64,000 nt of DNA from Kumtagia ephedrae (GCF_003012745.1 NZ_PXYK01000006.1:62001-126000); one strand, 5' to 3'. Positions 1 to 9,745 are shown, counted from the first letter of the stretch. Notes: generated by a model not told the origin, from the sequence alone. Made by a program: numbers and translations.

Positions 1-1
1 C

Positions 2-1114
2 ATCGCGCGCCGCCTGCACAGGCTGCTGAAGCCGGCTGACGCGCTGTCGCGCTTCTCCGGCGACCAGTTCGCCTTCATGCTCCTGTCCGAGCAGGATCCG
101 GCGCGCATCGCCGCCTTCGCCGATTCGATCAAGCAGGCGATCCGCACGCCCGTGAACTTCGCGAAGCGCGAGATCATCCTCACCGCCTCGGTCGGCCTCG
201 TCACTTGGACGACGACACAAGGCACCGCCGCCGACATGGTCAAGGACGCCGAGCTCGCCATGCAGCAGGCGAAGCGTTTCGGCGGCGACCGTATCGAGCC
301 GTTCCGCCCGGCCTTCCGCTCCGTCGGCACCGACCGGCTGCAGCTCGAATCCGACCTGCACCGTGCCGTCGAGCGCAAGGAGCTGACGCTCGTCTACCAG
401 CCGATCGTGCGGCTGGAGGACCGTTCCGTCGCCGGCTTCGAGGCGCTGCTCAGATGGGAGCATCCGCGCCGCGGTGCCATCCCGCCCTCCGACTTCATCC
501 CGGTCGCCGAAAACAGCGGGCTGATCGTCCAGCTCGGCCTGTTCGCCATGCAGCGCGCCGCCGAGGATCTGGCGTCCTGGCAGACGCAGATCGGCGAGAC
601 GCCGCTGTCGGTCTCGGTCAATCTGTCAAGCCGGCAGCTTCTGCGCCGCGACCTCGTCAGCGACGTGCGCTCGGTGGTGGCACGCGCCAACATCAAGCCG
701 ATCTGCTTCCGCCTGGAGCTCACCGAGTCGCTGGTGATGGACAATCCCGAGCAGAGCGCGCATGTGCTCGCAAAGCTGAAGAAGCTCGGCATCGGCCTGT
801 CGATCGACGATTTCGGCACCGGCTATTCGTCGCTCTCCTATCTCACCCGCTTCCCGTTCGACACGATCAAGATCGACAAGAGCTTCCTGGAGGACCCCTC
901 GCCCAAGCGCGCGGTGCTGCTGAAGTCCATGGTCAGCATGGCGCACGAGCTCGGCATGGCGGTGGTGGCGGAAGGCATTTCGGACGAACGCGACGCGCTG
1001 GAGCTCAGGCAGATGGGCTGCGAGTTCGTGCAGAGCTACATGTTCGGCGCGCCGATGCCGGCCGATGCGGCGCTGAAGATGCTGAAGGAGCAGTACCCGG
1101 CCGTTCAGGCGTGA
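2..1114 (+). CDS. GGDEF/EAL domain protein, C-terminal part
   Basis: Cut by the left edge: the frame is open from base 2, and 370 residues are visible. The start of the window encodes the end of a GGDEF domain whose signature reads SGDQF instead of GGDEF, so cyclase activity is doubtful. A complete EAL domain follows (EAL at about base 440), with [24 protein letters not shown] and AEG motifs. These are the metal and c-di-GMP contacts of active phosphodiesterases. Likely role: hydrolysis of c-di-GMP to pGpG, with the degenerate GGDEF as a possible GTP-sensing module. The N-terminal sensor region lies outside the window. The last 10 bases overlap the convergent yqgE. Confidence 0.93.
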   Translation: MARRLHRLLKPADALSRFSGDQFAFMLLSEQDPARIAAFADSIKQAIRTPVNFAKREIILTASVGLVTWTTTQGTAADMVKDAELAMQQAKRFGGDRIEPFRPAFRSVGTDRLQLESDLHRAVERKELTLVYQPIVRLEDRSVAGFEALLRWEHPRRGAIPPSDFIPVAENSGLIVQLGLFAMQRAAEDLASWQTQIGETPLSVSVNLSSRQLLRRDLVSDVRSVVARANIKPICFRLELTESLVMDNPEQSAHVLAKLKKLGIGLSIDDFGTGYSSLSYLTRFPFDTIKIDKSFLEDPSPKRAVLLKSMVSMAHELGMAVVAEGISDERDALELRQMGCEFVQSYMFGAPMPADAALKMLKEQYPAVQA

Positions 1115-1710
1115 CCGGCGACCGGGCTGAGATGCGCGAGGTCGATGCCGAGCGAGGCGATCACACGGTCGTATTTCCGGTCCATGTCGGCATCGAACAG
1201 AAGATCCGGACCGGCCGGGCAGGTCAGCCAGCCGTTCTCCTGAATCTCCCTTTCGAGCTGGCCGGCGCCCCAGCCGGAATAGCCGAGCGCCATCAGCGCC
1301 TGTCTCGGCCCCCTTCCCTTCGAGATGGCGCGCAATATGTCGATGGTGGCCGTAAGGCAGATGTCCTGCGACACCGGCAGCGAGGATTCGACGCGATAGT
1401 CGCCGGTGTGCAGCACGAAGCCGCGGCTGCGATCGACCGGCCCACCATTGCGCACGACGAAATTGCGGGCGGAATCGGGAAGCCTGATCGCCTCGCGCTC
1501 GTCCATCAGGCCGAGCTGGACGAGCAGGTCGGGAAACAGCATCTGCTGGGCCTGGTTGATGATGAGCCCCATCGCCCCTTCCTCGCTGTGGGCGCAGACA
1601 TAGATGACCGCGCGGGCGAAACGGTCGTCCTTCATCCCGGGCATGGCGATCAGGAAATGCCCGTCGAGGAAACCGCGCTTGGCCGAGGCTTTGTGCTTCA
1701 GGATGTCCAT
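1105..1710 (-). CDS. YqgE/AlgH family protein (UPF0301)
   Basis: 201 residues, the usual length of the DUF179 (YqgE/AlgH) family. Family features are the N-terminal [19 protein letters not shown] block and the GLIINQ segment. No biochemical activity is established for the family; it is widespread and probably cytosolic. The gene converges on the upstream EAL gene with a 10-base overlap. It is transcribed divergently from the DsbD-domain gene across a 147-base spacer that must hold both promoters. Confidence 0.9.
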   Translation of the reverse strand: MDILKHKASAKRGFLDGHFLIAMPGMKDDRFARAVIYVCAHSEEGAMGLIINQAQQMLFPDLLVQLGLMDEREAIRLPDSARNFVVRNGGPVDRSRGFVLHTGDYRVESSLPVSQDICLTATIDILRAISKGRGPRQALMALGYSGWGAGQLEREIQENGWLTCPAGPDLLFDADMDRKYDRVIASLGIDLAHLSPVAGHA

Positions 1711-1857
1711 GCCCCAAAGTAACGTTTTTTTCGCCCGCTTGAAAGACGGCTTTGCAGAGGCTAAGCGCCGGCGGCCTGATTCGAGTCACGTAAAAATGAC
1801 CCTGAGGCGACGACCCCGGCCATTGCAAATGGCCGGCCGCATCGGCAAACCCGCGCC

Positions 1858-2661
1858 ATGAAGATGCTCCGCCCACTGGCGGCCTCGGCCGCCGCTTCGT
1901 TTCTGCTGTGCGGCGGCGCGCTCGCCTCGTCGAGCCCGTGGATCGAGGTGGAGGGCGGAAGCGTGCGGCTGGTGACCAGCGGCAGGCCCGATGCCGAGGG
2001 CCGGCTGCAGGGTGTTCTCGACATAAAGCTGTCGCCGGGCTGGAAGACCTACTGGCGCGATCCCGGCGCCGCCGGCGTGCCGCCGACGATCGACATCTCC
2101 ACCAGCCGCAACGTCGTCGGCGCGTCGCTCGACTTCCCGGCTCCCGAGCGCCACCACGACGGCACCTTTTCCTGGGCCGGCTACAGCCGGCCCGTTGGGC
2201 TTCCCGTCACCTTCCAGCTCGACGATCCGACGCTGCCGGCAACCGTCGGCGCCACCATCTTCCTCGGCATATGCGAAACCATCTGCGTTCCGGTCAAGGC
2301 GACGCTGGCGCTCGACCCCGACGCCGATCCCGACAATCCCGACGACGTGGCGCTGGTCTCCTCCGCCCGCGCCGGCCTGCCCGCCCCTGCGACGCCGGAC
2401 TTCGGCGTCCGCGTGGTCGGCATGGAAGGCAAGAATCTCGTGGTCGAGGCCATTTTTCCCGGATCGGCGGACGGCGCCGACCTCTTCGTCGCCGCCGACA
2501 ACGGCTACGCCTTCGAGGAGCCGAAAAAATCCGAGAGGGATGGCCGGACCTATTTTACCATCCCCGCCGTCCGGCCGGACACGCCGCCGGAGGGCGACGG
2601 GCTGCACTATACGCTGGTGACCGCGGGCGGCGCCGTCAGCGGCATCCTTCCCTATTTCTGA
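1858..2661 (+). CDS. DsbD N-terminal (alpha) domain protein, exported
   Basis: 267 residues with a signal peptide (about 1-23, hydrophobic core AASFLLCGG, cleavage near ALAS). The mature part resembles the periplasmic alpha domain of DsbD (DsbC_N), including the GICETICVP segment with its redox cysteine pair. The transmembrane and thioredoxin domains of full DsbD are absent, so this is a stand-alone form that would pass reducing power to periplasmic partners. A peroxiredoxin gene follows 71 bases downstream on the same strand, consistent with a thiol-redox group. That link is inferred. Confidence 0.82.
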   Translation: MKMLRPLAASAAASFLLCGGALASSSPWIEVEGGSVRLVTSGRPDAEGRLQGVLDIKLSPGWKTYWRDPGAAGVPPTIDISTSRNVVGASLDFPAPERHHDGTFSWAGYSRPVGLPVTFQLDDPTLPATVGATIFLGICETICVPVKATLALDPDADPDNPDDVALVSSARAGLPAPATPDFGVRVVGMEGKNLVVEAIFPGSADGADLFVAADNGYAFEEPKKSERDGRTYFTIPAVRPDTPPEGDGLHYTLVTAGGAVSGILPYF

Positions 2662-2732
2662 AGGAGCCGATTGCGGAGCCGACGGTTAGCGCGTAATCGG
2701 TCCAGGTATTTCCCAGAGGACGGAGAGACAGG

Positions 2733-3215
2733 ATGACGATCACGGTCGGCGAAAAACTGCCGGAAGCCAGCTTCAAGGTCATGACGGCGGACGGCGCCAA
2801 GACGCTGACCACGGCGGACGTGTTCTCGGGCAAGAAGGTCGTGCTGTTCGCCGTGCCCGGCGCCTTCACCCCGACCTGCAGCAACAATCACCTGCCCGGC
2901 TACCTGGAGAACCGCGACGCCATCCTGTCGCGCGGCGTCGACACGATCGCGGTCGTCGCCGTCAACGACCAGTTCGTCATGGCCGCATGGGCGCGCTTCT
3001 CCGGCGCGGAGGACAAGATCCTGTTCCTGGCCGACGGCAGCGGCGACTTCGTCAGGGCGATCGGCCTCGACGCCGATTTCAGCGCCAACGGCATGGGCCT
3101 GCGCTCCAAGCGCTTCTCGATGATCGTCGACGACGGCAAAGTCACCCAGCTCAATGTCGAGACCCAGTCGGGCGTCAGCGAGTCGGGCGCGGCAAAGATC
3201 CTCGAGCAGCTCTGA
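2733..3215 (+). CDS. peroxiredoxin, Prx5 type
   Basis: 160 residues matching the Prx5 family, which reduces hydrogen peroxide and alkyl hydroperoxides. The peroxidatic cysteine lies in PGAFTPTCS (about residues 43-51), with the conserved Pro and Thr of the active site. The C-terminal glutaredoxin domain of some Prx5 proteins is absent, so the electron donor must be a separate thiol protein. A purine-rich ribosome site (GGAGAGACAGG) precedes the ATG. The stop overlaps the next start as TGATG, implying translational coupling. Confidence 0.92.
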   Translation: MTITVGEKLPEASFKVMTADGAKTLTTADVFSGKKVVLFAVPGAFTPTCSNNHLPGYLENRDAILSRGVDTIAVVAVNDQFVMAAWARFSGAEDKILFLADGSGDFVRAIGLDADFSANGMGLRSKRFSMIVDDGKVTQLNVETQSGVSESGAAKILEQL

Positions 3216-3694
3216 TGGCCGACATGCTGTGGCGCGCCGTGGCGATCGGGATCGGCGCCACCGCCCTGATGGATATATGGGCGATCCTGCTGAACCGGCT
3301 GTTCGGCCTCGGCCTGCCGAAATGGGATCTCGTCGGCCGCTGGGTCTGGCACCTCGGCGGCGGCAAGGTCTTTCACGACGACATCGGCAAGGCGGCGCCC
3401 TACAAGCACGAGCTGGCGCTTGGCTGGGCGTTCCACTATGCCGTCGGCATCCTCTACGGCATCGTCCTGGTGGCGTTCGTCGGGTCCGGCTGGCTTGCCG
3501 CGCCGACCTTCCTGCCGGCCTTCATCCTCGGCATCGTCACCGTCGGCGCCGGCTGGTTCCTGCTGGCGCCCGGCATGGGCGGCGGCTGGGCCGCCTCGAA
3601 ACACCCCAACCCGACGCAGGCGCGGGCGCTCAACCTGGTCGCCCACACCGTCTTCGCCCTCGGCCTTTTCGGCACGGCGTTGCTGATCCGGTAA
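3215..3694 (+). CDS. DUF2938 integral membrane protein
   Basis: 159 residues. The start is the ATG inside the TGATG junction with the peroxiredoxin gene; the frame is open further upstream but that part overlaps the peroxiredoxin. Four hydrophobic segments alternate with short loops, and the conserved loop KVFHDDIGKAAPYKHELALGW is typical of DUF2938, an inner-membrane family without assigned function. Coupling to the peroxiredoxin suggests shared expression, but no role can be given. Confidence 0.85.
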   Translation: MADMLWRAVAIGIGATALMDIWAILLNRLFGLGLPKWDLVGRWVWHLGGGKVFHDDIGKAAPYKHELALGWAFHYAVGILYGIVLVAFVGSGWLAAPTFLPAFILGIVTVGAGWFLLAPGMGGGWAASKHPNPTQARALNLVAHTVFALGLFGTALLIR

Positions 3695-3762
3695 CAGCGT
3701 GCCAAATAGTGCTATGCTGCAAGCTCGCTTGGGGACGGGCTGCACACTAGCGGGGGGGGCGC

Positions 3763-4164
3763 ATGGAGCGTGCGATAGCGGCTGTATTTCTGTTGCTGAC
3801 TGGAAGCTTGGCTTCAGCAGCTGACCAATCCAGAAACGACGCCGTACGGAAGTGCTCCCAGTTACATTCTCAGATAAACAAAGCTGAGAACGCAACTTAT
3901 TGCGAATGCGTAGTGGACGTATCTCAATCATTGGTTGATAACGATCCAATTTTCAATATATATCTGAAATCTACCGATGAAAACTCTGCGCTGCGCGCAT
4001 TCGATGATTTGGTATATTCTACTGTCTACGATCATCACAACTTCTCTTCCATCAAGGAAAAGAAAGAATTCATTCAAGGTAAATCAAAGCTTTTTGTAAG
4101 CCGCGTTAAGAAAGCATGCGGCAATTCTCTGGAACCTTCCTCCGGCGTTCGTAAACCAACATAA
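3763..4164 (+). CDS. small exported protein, AT-rich orphan
   Basis: 133 residues with a signal peptide (about 1-19, AVFLLLTGSLASAA). The mature part is charged and has four cysteines (KCSQ, ECV with a neighbouring Cys, KACG) that could form two disulfides in the periplasm. Family unknown. The coding sequence is clearly poorer in G+C than its neighbours and uses codons such as ATA, TTA and AAA that are rare around it, suggesting recent acquisition. A run of Gs precedes the ATG in place of a clean ribosome site. Confidence 0.72.
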   Translation: MERAIAAVFLLLTGSLASAADQSRNDAVRKCSQLHSQINKAENATYCECVVDVSQSLVDNDPIFNIYLKSTDENSALRAFDDLVYSTVYDHHNFSSIKEKKEFIQGKSKLFVSRVKKACGNSLEPSSGVRKPT

Positions 4165-4197
4165 GACAGCAGACAGCGCGGGACCTACTCTCCGGCC

Positions 4198-4716
4198 TCA
4201 ATAGCTCTGCGTCGAGCGCCGCGGCTTTCGCGGCGCCGGGGCCGCGCCGCCGGCCAGCGGATCGGCGGGCCGCGACGGCTTCTTCTTGAACGGCGCCATG
4301 CCCATGCGGGCGAGTTCGTCGGCCCGCTCGTTCTCCGGATGGCCGGCATGGCCCTTGACCCAGTGCCACGTCACCTTGTGGCGGCGCGTCGCCTCGTCCA
4401 GCGCCTGCCACAGCTCGGCATTCTTCACCGGCTGCCTCGACGCGGTCTTCCAGCCGTTCTTCTTCCAGCCGTGGATCCAGCCGGAGATGCCGTCGCGCAC
4501 GTAGTTGCTGTCGGTATAGAGGTCGACCGTGCAGGGCTCCTTCAACGCGTTCAGCCCTTCGATCGCCGCCATCAGTTCCATACGGTTGTTGGTGGTGGCC
4601 GCCTCGCCGCCCGACAATTCCCTGACCGTGTCGTTGAAGCGCAGGATCGCGCCCCAGCCGCCCGGCCCTGGATTGCCCGAGCAGGCGCCGTCGGTGAAGA
4701 TCTCGATCTGCTTCAT
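4198..4716 (-). CDS. rnhA: ribonuclease HI
   Basis: 172 residues, slightly longer than E. coli RNase HI because of a basic, proline-rich C-terminal tail. It cleaves the RNA strand of RNA-DNA hybrids in the cytoplasm. The four catalytic acidic residues are visible: Asp in [11 protein letters not shown], Glu in NRMELMAA, Asp in YTDSNYV and Asp in the C-terminal NERADELA. It is the last gene of the ispH-thrB-rnhA group, with one base between thrB and rnhA. Confidence 0.97.
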   Translation of the reverse strand: MKQIEIFTDGACSGNPGPGGWGAILRFNDTVRELSGGEAATTNNRMELMAAIEGLNALKEPCTVDLYTDSNYVRDGISGWIHGWKKNGWKTASRQPVKNAELWQALDEATRRHKVTWHWVKGHAGHPENERADELARMGMAPFKKKPSRPADPLAGGAAPAPRKPRRSTQSY

Positions 4717-4717
4717 G

Positions 4718-5677
4718 TCAGAACCCGTATTCGGCGGCGGAGCGGATGTTGCGGTGGAAGCGCAGGCGCCGCACGAATTCCAGCGGGTCGCGCTTCTGCA
4801 CCAGGGCGCCGTCGGGAATGGTCAGCCAGTCGTAGAGCCTGGTCAGCATGAAGCGCAGTGCCGAGCCGCGCGCCAGAAGCGGCAGCGCCTCGACCTCCGC
4901 CTGCTCCAGCGGCCGCACCGAGCGGTAGCCGGCGAGCAGCGCCGTGCTCTTGGTGAGGTTGTAGGAATGATCCTTCTCGAAGCACCAGGCGTTGAGGCAG
5001 GTGGCGAGATCGTAGGCGTAGAAGTCGTTGCAGGCGAAATAAAAATCGATCAGACCCGACAGTTTTTCGCCCAGAAAGAACACATTATCGGGAAAAAGAT
5101 CGGCATGAATGATGCCTGAAGGCAGGTTTTCGGGCCAGTTTCGCTCGAGCTCGGCGAAGTCGCGGTCGACCTCGGCGACAAGGCCGGGCTCGACCTCGTC
5201 GGCACGGTCGCGGGCGCCGGCCCACAGCTTTCGCCAGCCGTCGATCTGCAGCGCGTTCGGCCGCGTCAGCGGGAAATCGGCGCCGGCGATGTGCATGGCC
5301 GCCAGCGCCCTGCCGACCTCGCGGCATTGCGCAACGGTCGGGCGGCGCATCCACATGCCTTCGAGGAAGGTGATCAGCGCCGCCGCGCGCCCGGCCAGCT
5401 CCCCGACCAGCGCGCCGTCCCTGCGGTGCACCGGCAGCGGGCAGACGATGCCCTTCCTGGCCAGATGGTCCATCAGGCCGAGGAAGAAGGGCAAATCCTG
5501 CCGCTCCACCCGCTTCTCGTAGAGGGTGAGGATATAGGCGCCGGAGGTCGTGTGGAGCAGGTAGTTGGAGTTCTCGGAACCCTCGGCGATGCCCTTGTAG
5601 GACAGGAGATCGCCGACCGCGTAGTTGCGGAGGAACGCTGCCAGCTCGCCTTCCGAAACGTCGGTATAGACCGCCAT
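4718..5677 (-). CDS. thrB: homoserine kinase, ThrB2 type
   Basis: 319 residues. It phosphorylates homoserine on the way to threonine. This is the aminoglycoside-phosphotransferase-fold form found in alphaproteobacteria, not the GHMP kinase of E. coli. Visible motifs: the nucleotide-binding N-lobe ([12 protein letters not shown]), the catalytic loop [13 protein letters not shown] and the metal-binding [10 protein letters not shown]. Its start overlaps the ispH stop by one base, and rnhA follows after one base, so the three genes are almost certainly co-transcribed. Confidence 0.96.
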   Translation of the reverse strand: MAVYTDVSEGELAAFLRNYAVGDLLSYKGIAEGSENSNYLLHTTSGAYILTLYEKRVERQDLPFFLGLMDHLARKGIVCPLPVHRRDGALVGELAGRAAALITFLEGMWMRRPTVAQCREVGRALAAMHIAGADFPLTRPNALQIDGWRKLWAGARDRADEVEPGLVAEVDRDFAELERNWPENLPSGIIHADLFPDNVFFLGEKLSGLIDFYFACNDFYAYDLATCLNAWCFEKDHSYNLTKSTALLAGYRSVRPLEQAEVEALPLLARGSALRFMLTRLYDWLTIPDGALVQKRDPLEFVRRLRFHRNIRSAAEYGF

Positions 5678-6687
5678 CAGTTACCGCCGTTCACGAAGGC
5701 CATGTCGGCCGCTGTCAGCTCGACGTCGCGCAGGGCCCGCATCACCGGAAAGTTCTCCAGCTCGGTCGCCGTCACGGCAAGGTCGAGCCTGACGTCGAAA
5801 CGCTCGCGGAAGGCGTCGATGATCTCGCCGACGATGATCTCCGGCGCCGAGGCTCCGGCCGACAGGCCGACGGTGGCGACCGCGCCGATCTCGTCCCACG
5901 GGATTTCCGAGGCGCGCTGCACCAGCAGCGACATTTTCGCGCCGGCGCGCTCGGCGACCTCGACCAGCCGCTTGGAGTTGGACGAATTGGGGGCACCGAC
6001 GACGAGGAAGAGGTCGGCGCCGGGCGCCGCCTCCTTCACCGCTTCCTGGCGGTTGGTGGTGGCATAGCAGATCGATTCGGCGGCGGGTGCCTTGAGGTCG
6101 GGAAAGCGCTGCTCCAGCGCCTTGAGCAGCCCGGCCGTGTCCTCGACCGACAGCGTCGTCTGGGTGACGAAGCCGAGGGCCGACGCATCCTCCGGCTCGA
6201 ACCGGTCGATGTCGGCTTCCGTCTCGATCAGCGTGACGGCACCGGGCGGCAATTGCCCCATCGTGCCGATGACCTCCGGATGGCCGGCATGGCCGATGAG
6301 CAGAACATGGCGGCCGAGCCGCTGGTGGCGCATCGCCTGCTTGTGCACCTTGGATACCAGCGGGCAGGTCGCGTCGAGATAGAAGAGATTGCGCGCCACC
6401 GCGTCGGCCGGCACCGATTTCGGTACGCCGTGGGCCGAGAACACCACCGGCGCGTCGCGATGCTCGGCCGGGATTTCGTGGAGTTCCTCGATGAACACCG
6501 CGCCGAGCTGCTGCAGGCCCTCGACCACGTAGCGGTTGTGCACGATCTCGTGGCGCACATAGACCGGGGCGCCATATTTCTTCAGCGCCAGCACGACGAT
6601 CTGGATGGCGCGGTCGACCCCCGCGCAGAAGCCGCGCGGCTGACAGAGCCGGATGGTGAGTGGTGGTTTGATCGGTAGGGCTGGCAT
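5677..6687 (-). CDS. ispH: 4-hydroxy-3-methylbut-2-enyl diphosphate reductase
   Basis: 336 residues. This [4Fe-4S] enzyme makes IPP and DMAPP in the last MEP-pathway step. The three cluster cysteines are in [22 protein letters not shown] and [11 protein letters not shown], and the catalytic Glu region AHGVPKSV and the substrate loop [11 protein letters not shown] are present. The product supplies the prenyl synthase, UbiA and CtaB encoded elsewhere in the window. A 97-base gap separates it from surf1 upstream. Confidence 0.97.
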   Translation of the reverse strand: MPALPIKPPLTIRLCQPRGFCAGVDRAIQIVVLALKKYGAPVYVRHEIVHNRYVVEGLQQLGAVFIEELHEIPAEHRDAPVVFSAHGVPKSVPADAVARNLFYLDATCPLVSKVHKQAMRHQRLGRHVLLIGHAGHPEVIGTMGQLPPGAVTLIETEADIDRFEPEDASALGFVTQTTLSVEDTAGLLKALEQRFPDLKAPAAESICYATTNRQEAVKEAAPGADLFLVVGAPNSSNSKRLVEVAERAGAKMSLLVQRASEIPWDEIGAVATVGLSAGASAPEIIVGEIIDAFRERFDVRLDLAVTATELENFPVMRALRDVELTAADMAFVNGGN

Positions 6688-6784
6688 GGCGGGTGGTTGC
6701 TTTCAGGCGCCGACTTGAAGGGTCGACCCCTGCCCTGTCAAGGGCCGCGACCTTCTGCCGACCAGCGATGCGCTACGCAAATCG

Positions 6785-7531
6785 TCACGGACGCTTGCGC
6801 CGGCCGTAGAGCCACAGCGCCGTGACGCCGGCCAGCGCCGCCGCCAACCCGTACCAGGTCAGCGCGTATTGCAGGTGATTGTTGGGCAGGTCGATCATCG
6901 TCACCCCGCCGATCGGCAGGCCGCCCGGATTGGGCGTGCCGTCGGCATCGATGAAGAAGGGCAGGACGTCGGCGCGGCGCGGCAAATCGGCCGACCACGC
7001 CATGGCGTTGAGGTCCTTCCAGTAGAAGACGTTCTTCCAGGGCTCGTTGTCCGGCACGATGGACGACGGCTTTGCCGGCAGCGGATTGCGGCCGAGTCCC
7101 TTCACCGTCACCTCGCCCTCGACCTGCGACGCCGGCCGCGAGGCCGCCTCCTTCAGCGCATAGGGCACGAAGCCGCGGTTGACGAAGACGAAGCGGTTGT
7201 AGGGCAGGCGCAGCGGCGTGTAGACATAGAAACCCGACTGCCCCTTGTGGGTCGCCAGGAAATGGCGCTCGCCGCTGTTGAGGAAGGTACCGCGCAGCTC
7301 CACCGGCCAGTAGTCGACGTCGCCGCTGCGGGCATAGCGCGCCTCGAGCGAATCGATCGAGATCGGCGGCTGGGCGATGCGGTCGTGGATGGTGGCGATC
7401 AGCCCTTCCTTCCAGTGCAGACGCTCCACCTGCCAGGTGCCCAGCGCGACCAGGGCGGCGAAGGCCAGCGCCGACAGGGCCACCAGCAGCCACGGGAACG
7501 GCCTGTCGTCTTGAACCGGGCCGACCGTCAT
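6785..7531 (-). CDS. SURF1 family cytochrome oxidase assembly protein
   Basis: 248 residues with the SURF1 layout: an N-terminal transmembrane segment (about 14-33), a large periplasmic domain containing GTWQVERLHWK and NRGFVP, and a C-terminal transmembrane segment followed by a basic tail. SURF1 helps insert heme a into subunit I of the aa3-type oxidase. It follows DUF983 after 4 bases and lies in the same orientation as the oxidase genes, so function and context agree. Confidence 0.93.
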   Translation of the reverse strand: MTVGPVQDDRPFPWLLVALSALAFAALVALGTWQVERLHWKEGLIATIHDRIAQPPISIDSLEARYARSGDVDYWPVELRGTFLNSGERHFLATHKGQSGFYVYTPLRLPYNRFVFVNRGFVPYALKEAASRPASQVEGEVTVKGLGRNPLPAKPSSIVPDNEPWKNVFYWKDLNAMAWSADLPRRADVLPFFIDADGTPNPGGLPIGGVTMIDLPNNHLQYALTWYGLAAALAGVTALWLYGRRKRP

Positions 7532-7535
7532 GACA

Positions 7536-7928
7536 CTACTCCGGCCGGTCGAGCCGACCTTCGGCCGCCTTGTTGCGATACTGCAGCGAAATCAGCATGC
7601 CCTTGATGAGACGCAGCGCCGAGAGACTTAGCGCTATCGTCAGCGGAATCCACAGCAGGAAATGCAGCCACAGCGGCGGGCCGTAGGAGACCTCCGTCCA
7701 CAGCGCCAGGCCGACGATGACGAAGCCGACGATCAGGATGACGAAGACGGCCGGACCGTCGCCGGCATCGGCGAAGGAATAGTCGAGCCGGCAGACGCCG
7801 CAGGCCGGTGCGACCGTCAGGAAGCCGGAGAACAGACGGCCTTCGCCGCAGCGCGGGCAGCGCCCCTTCAGCCCGACGCTGAAAGGGTCGACCGGAGGCC
7901 AGTGCGCCTTGTCCTCGACCATGTCCAT
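7536..7928 (-). CDS. DUF983 membrane protein
   Basis: 130 residues. An N-terminal zinc-ribbon-like segment (CPRCGEGRLF, then CGVCRLDY) precedes two strong hydrophobic segments (about 60-80 and 85-105). DUF983 genes commonly sit between ctaE and surf1 in alphaproteobacteria, so a role in oxidase biogenesis is likely, although the activity is unknown. It is separated from ctaE by 137 bases carrying a hairpin and a palindrome, suggesting its own promoter. Confidence 0.88.
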   Translation of the reverse strand: MDMVEDKAHWPPVDPFSVGLKGRCPRCGEGRLFSGFLTVAPACGVCRLDYSFADAGDGPAVFVILIVGFVIVGLALWTEVSYGPPLWLHFLLWIPLTIALSLSALRLIKGMLISLQYRNKAAEGRLDRPE

Positions 7929-7972
7929 GTCTCCTGCGTGCGGCGTAAACGCGCCACCTGCCTCAGCGATCC

Positions 7973-7987
7973 AAATCCGGCGGATTT
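7973..7987. promoter_or_regulatory. 15-base palindrome upstream of DUF983-surf1
   Basis: AAATCCG and CGGATTT flank one central base as an exact inverted repeat, about 45 bases before the DUF983 start on the minus strand. The position suits an operator for the DUF983-surf1 transcript. A role as an RNA hairpin at the end of the ctaE message is also possible. Confidence 0.35.
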
Positions 7988-8004
7988 AGGAACGCGCGGC
8001 CTTC

Positions 8005-8045
8005 CGGAAAAGCAGAGGGGCGGCCATGCTGCCATGACCGCCCCT
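8005..8045 (-). terminator. possible terminator after ctaE
   Basis: On the minus strand an AGGGGCGG arm (8045-8038) pairs with CCGCCCCT (8023-8016), and the stem continues with CATG pairing inside. A short T run follows four bases later. It lies just beyond the ctaE stop, so it could end the oxidase message. The T run is only four bases, so efficiency is uncertain. Confidence 0.45.
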
Positions 8046-8065
8046 GTAGAAACCCTGTCCGGCCG

Positions 8066-8956
8066 TCAGTGGCCCGCCGCGATCGGCGCGCCGGAGGACG
8101 CCCACACATAGATGCAGGCGAACAGGAACAGCCAGACGACGTCGACGAAGTGCCAGTACCAGGCGGCCGCCTCGAAGCCGAAATGCTGCTTCGAGGTGAA
8201 GTCGCCGCGCATGGCGCGGATCAGGCAGACCAGCAGGAAGATGGTTCCGATGAAGACGTGGAAGCCATGGAAGCCGGTCGCCATGAAGAAGGTCGCGCCG
8301 TAGATGGAGTCGGCGAAGGCGAAGGGTGCATGCATGTACTCGTAGATCTGGACGAAGGAGAACAGCACGCCAAGCCCGACGGTCAGCACCAGGCCGTTGA
8401 TGAGGCCCTTGCGGTCGTCATGCAGCAGCGCGTGGTGCGCCCAGGTGACCGTCGTGCCCGACAGCAGCAGGATGATGGTGTTGTAGAGCGGCAGATGGAA
8501 AGGATCGAGCACCTCGATGCCCTTCGGCGGCCAGACACCGCCGGTGAACTCGGCGCGCGTCACCTGATGCACCTCGTTAGGGAACAGGCTGGCGTCGAAG
8601 AAGGCCCAGAACCAGGCGACGAAGAACATCACCTCGGAGGCGATGAACATGATCATGCCGTAGCGCAGGTGCAGCGACACCACACGGGTGTGGTGGCCCT
8701 CATGCGCTTCCTTGATGGTGTCCGACCACCAGCCGTACATGGTGTAGAGGATCACCAGAAGCCCGATGGCGAAGATGAAGTAGCGGGCGCTGGCGAAATC
8801 CATCCCGAAAAGATGAAGGCTGCCGCCCTTCAGGTACTGCATCCAGGCGACGCCGCCGAGGGCAGCGATCAGCGCCCCGACGGAACCCAGGAACGGCCAC
8901 GGGCTGGGATCGATGATGTGATAGTCGTGGTTCGGTTTCGCGTGCGCGTCTGCCAT
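8066..8956 (-). CDS. ctaE: cytochrome c oxidase subunit III
   Basis: 296 residues with seven hydrophobic segments and subunit III signatures such as SEVMFFVAWFWAFF, TVTWAHHAL and GFHGFHVFIGTIFL. Subunit III stabilises the aa3-type oxidase in the inner membrane and keeps its activity during turnover. It follows ctaG after 3 bases, in the usual rhizobial order ctaC-ctaD-ctaB-coxF-ctaG-ctaE. Confidence 0.97.
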   Translation of the reverse strand: MADAHAKPNHDYHIIDPSPWPFLGSVGALIAALGGVAWMQYLKGGSLHLFGMDFASARYFIFAIGLLVILYTMYGWWSDTIKEAHEGHHTRVVSLHLRYGMIMFIASEVMFFVAWFWAFFDASLFPNEVHQVTRAEFTGGVWPPKGIEVLDPFHLPLYNTIILLLSGTTVTWAHHALLHDDRKGLINGLVLTVGLGVLFSFVQIYEYMHAPFAFADSIYGATFFMATGFHGFHVFIGTIFLLVCLIRAMRGDFTSKQHFGFEAAAWYWHFVDVVWLFLFACIYVWASSGAPIAAGH

Positions 8957-8959
8957 GTC

Positions 8960-9580
8960 TCAGCCCCCGATTTTTTCGTCGGCAGTTTTGCCCGTCTTTC
9001 CGGTCGCGGCGGCGGCCTTGGGGGCGGCCGGCTCGATCGGGAAGAAGGTGTAGGAAAGGGTGATGGTCTTCATGTTCTTCAGCTCGGGCACGTCCTCGAT
9101 CGCCGGATCGACGTAGAAGACGACCGGCATGTCGATCGTTTCGCCCGCGTTGAGCGTGGTGTCGGTGAAGCAGAAGCACTCCACCTTGTTGAAATAGGCG
9201 CCGGCGAGCTCCGGCGTGACGTTGAAGGTGGCGCGGCCGGCCGACGGACGGTCGAACAGGTTGGTCGCCTTGTAGGCGATCTGCGTCGTCTCGCCGATCT
9301 TCATGGTGACGTCGCGCTGCACCGGCTGGAAGTCCCACGGCACGCCGCCGGCGACATTGGCGTCGAAGCGCACGGTGACGGTGCGGTCGAGCACCCGGTC
9401 GGAATACTGGGTGACGCGCTGGGTGGTGCCGCCGTAGCCGGTGATCTGGCAGAACATCGCGTAGAGCGGCACGGCGGCATAGGCCATGCCGACCATGCCG
9501 GCGAAGAAGGCCACGCACACGGCCGCCACCATGCGGTTCGACCGCTCGACGCGCGCATCCACGGGCTTCGCCTCGGCCAT
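8960..9580 (-). CDS. ctaG: cytochrome c oxidase assembly protein CtaG/Cox11
   Basis: 206 residues: one N-terminal transmembrane helix (about 14-35) followed by a periplasmic copper-binding domain. The [11 protein letters not shown] segment carries the CFCF copper-ligand motif of Cox11, which delivers copper to the CuB site of subunit I. The C-terminal tail is Lys/Ala rich. It is tightly packed between coxF and ctaE. Confidence 0.96.
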   Translation of the reverse strand: MAEAKPVDARVERSNRMVAAVCVAFFAGMVGMAYAAVPLYAMFCQITGYGGTTQRVTQYSDRVLDRTVTVRFDANVAGGVPWDFQPVQRDVTMKIGETTQIAYKATNLFDRPSAGRATFNVTPELAGAYFNKVECFCFTDTTLNAGETIDMPVVFYVDPAIEDVPELKNMKTITLSYTFFPIEPAAPKAAAATGKTGKTADEKIGG

Positions 9581-9583
9581 GCC

Positions 9584-9739
9584 TCAGAAGCTCCGCTCGA
9601 TGACGGCCGGCCCCATGCGCACCACGCTGACGGCGTAGACGACGACGACGAAGGCGACGAGCGCCAGCGCGATCGCGACCGAGCGGCTGCGGCGGGCCTT
9701 GAGCTGCGCCTCGGTGGGCTTGACGGTTTCGATTTCCAT
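9584..9739 (-). CDS. CoxF-like small membrane protein
   Basis: 51 residues, between ctaB and ctaG with gaps of 6 and 3 bases. A basic N-terminal tail (about 1-20) leads into one transmembrane helix (about 21-40, rich in Val/Ala/Leu) and a short periplasmic end. Small single-helix proteins at this position are known as CoxF in rhizobial oxidase operons. The operon position supports expression. The function is probably structural or in assembly. Confidence 0.8.
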   Translation of the reverse strand: MEIETVKPTEAQLKARRSRSVAIALALVAFVVVVYAVSVVRMGPAVIERSF

Positions 9740-9745
9740 GACCAA

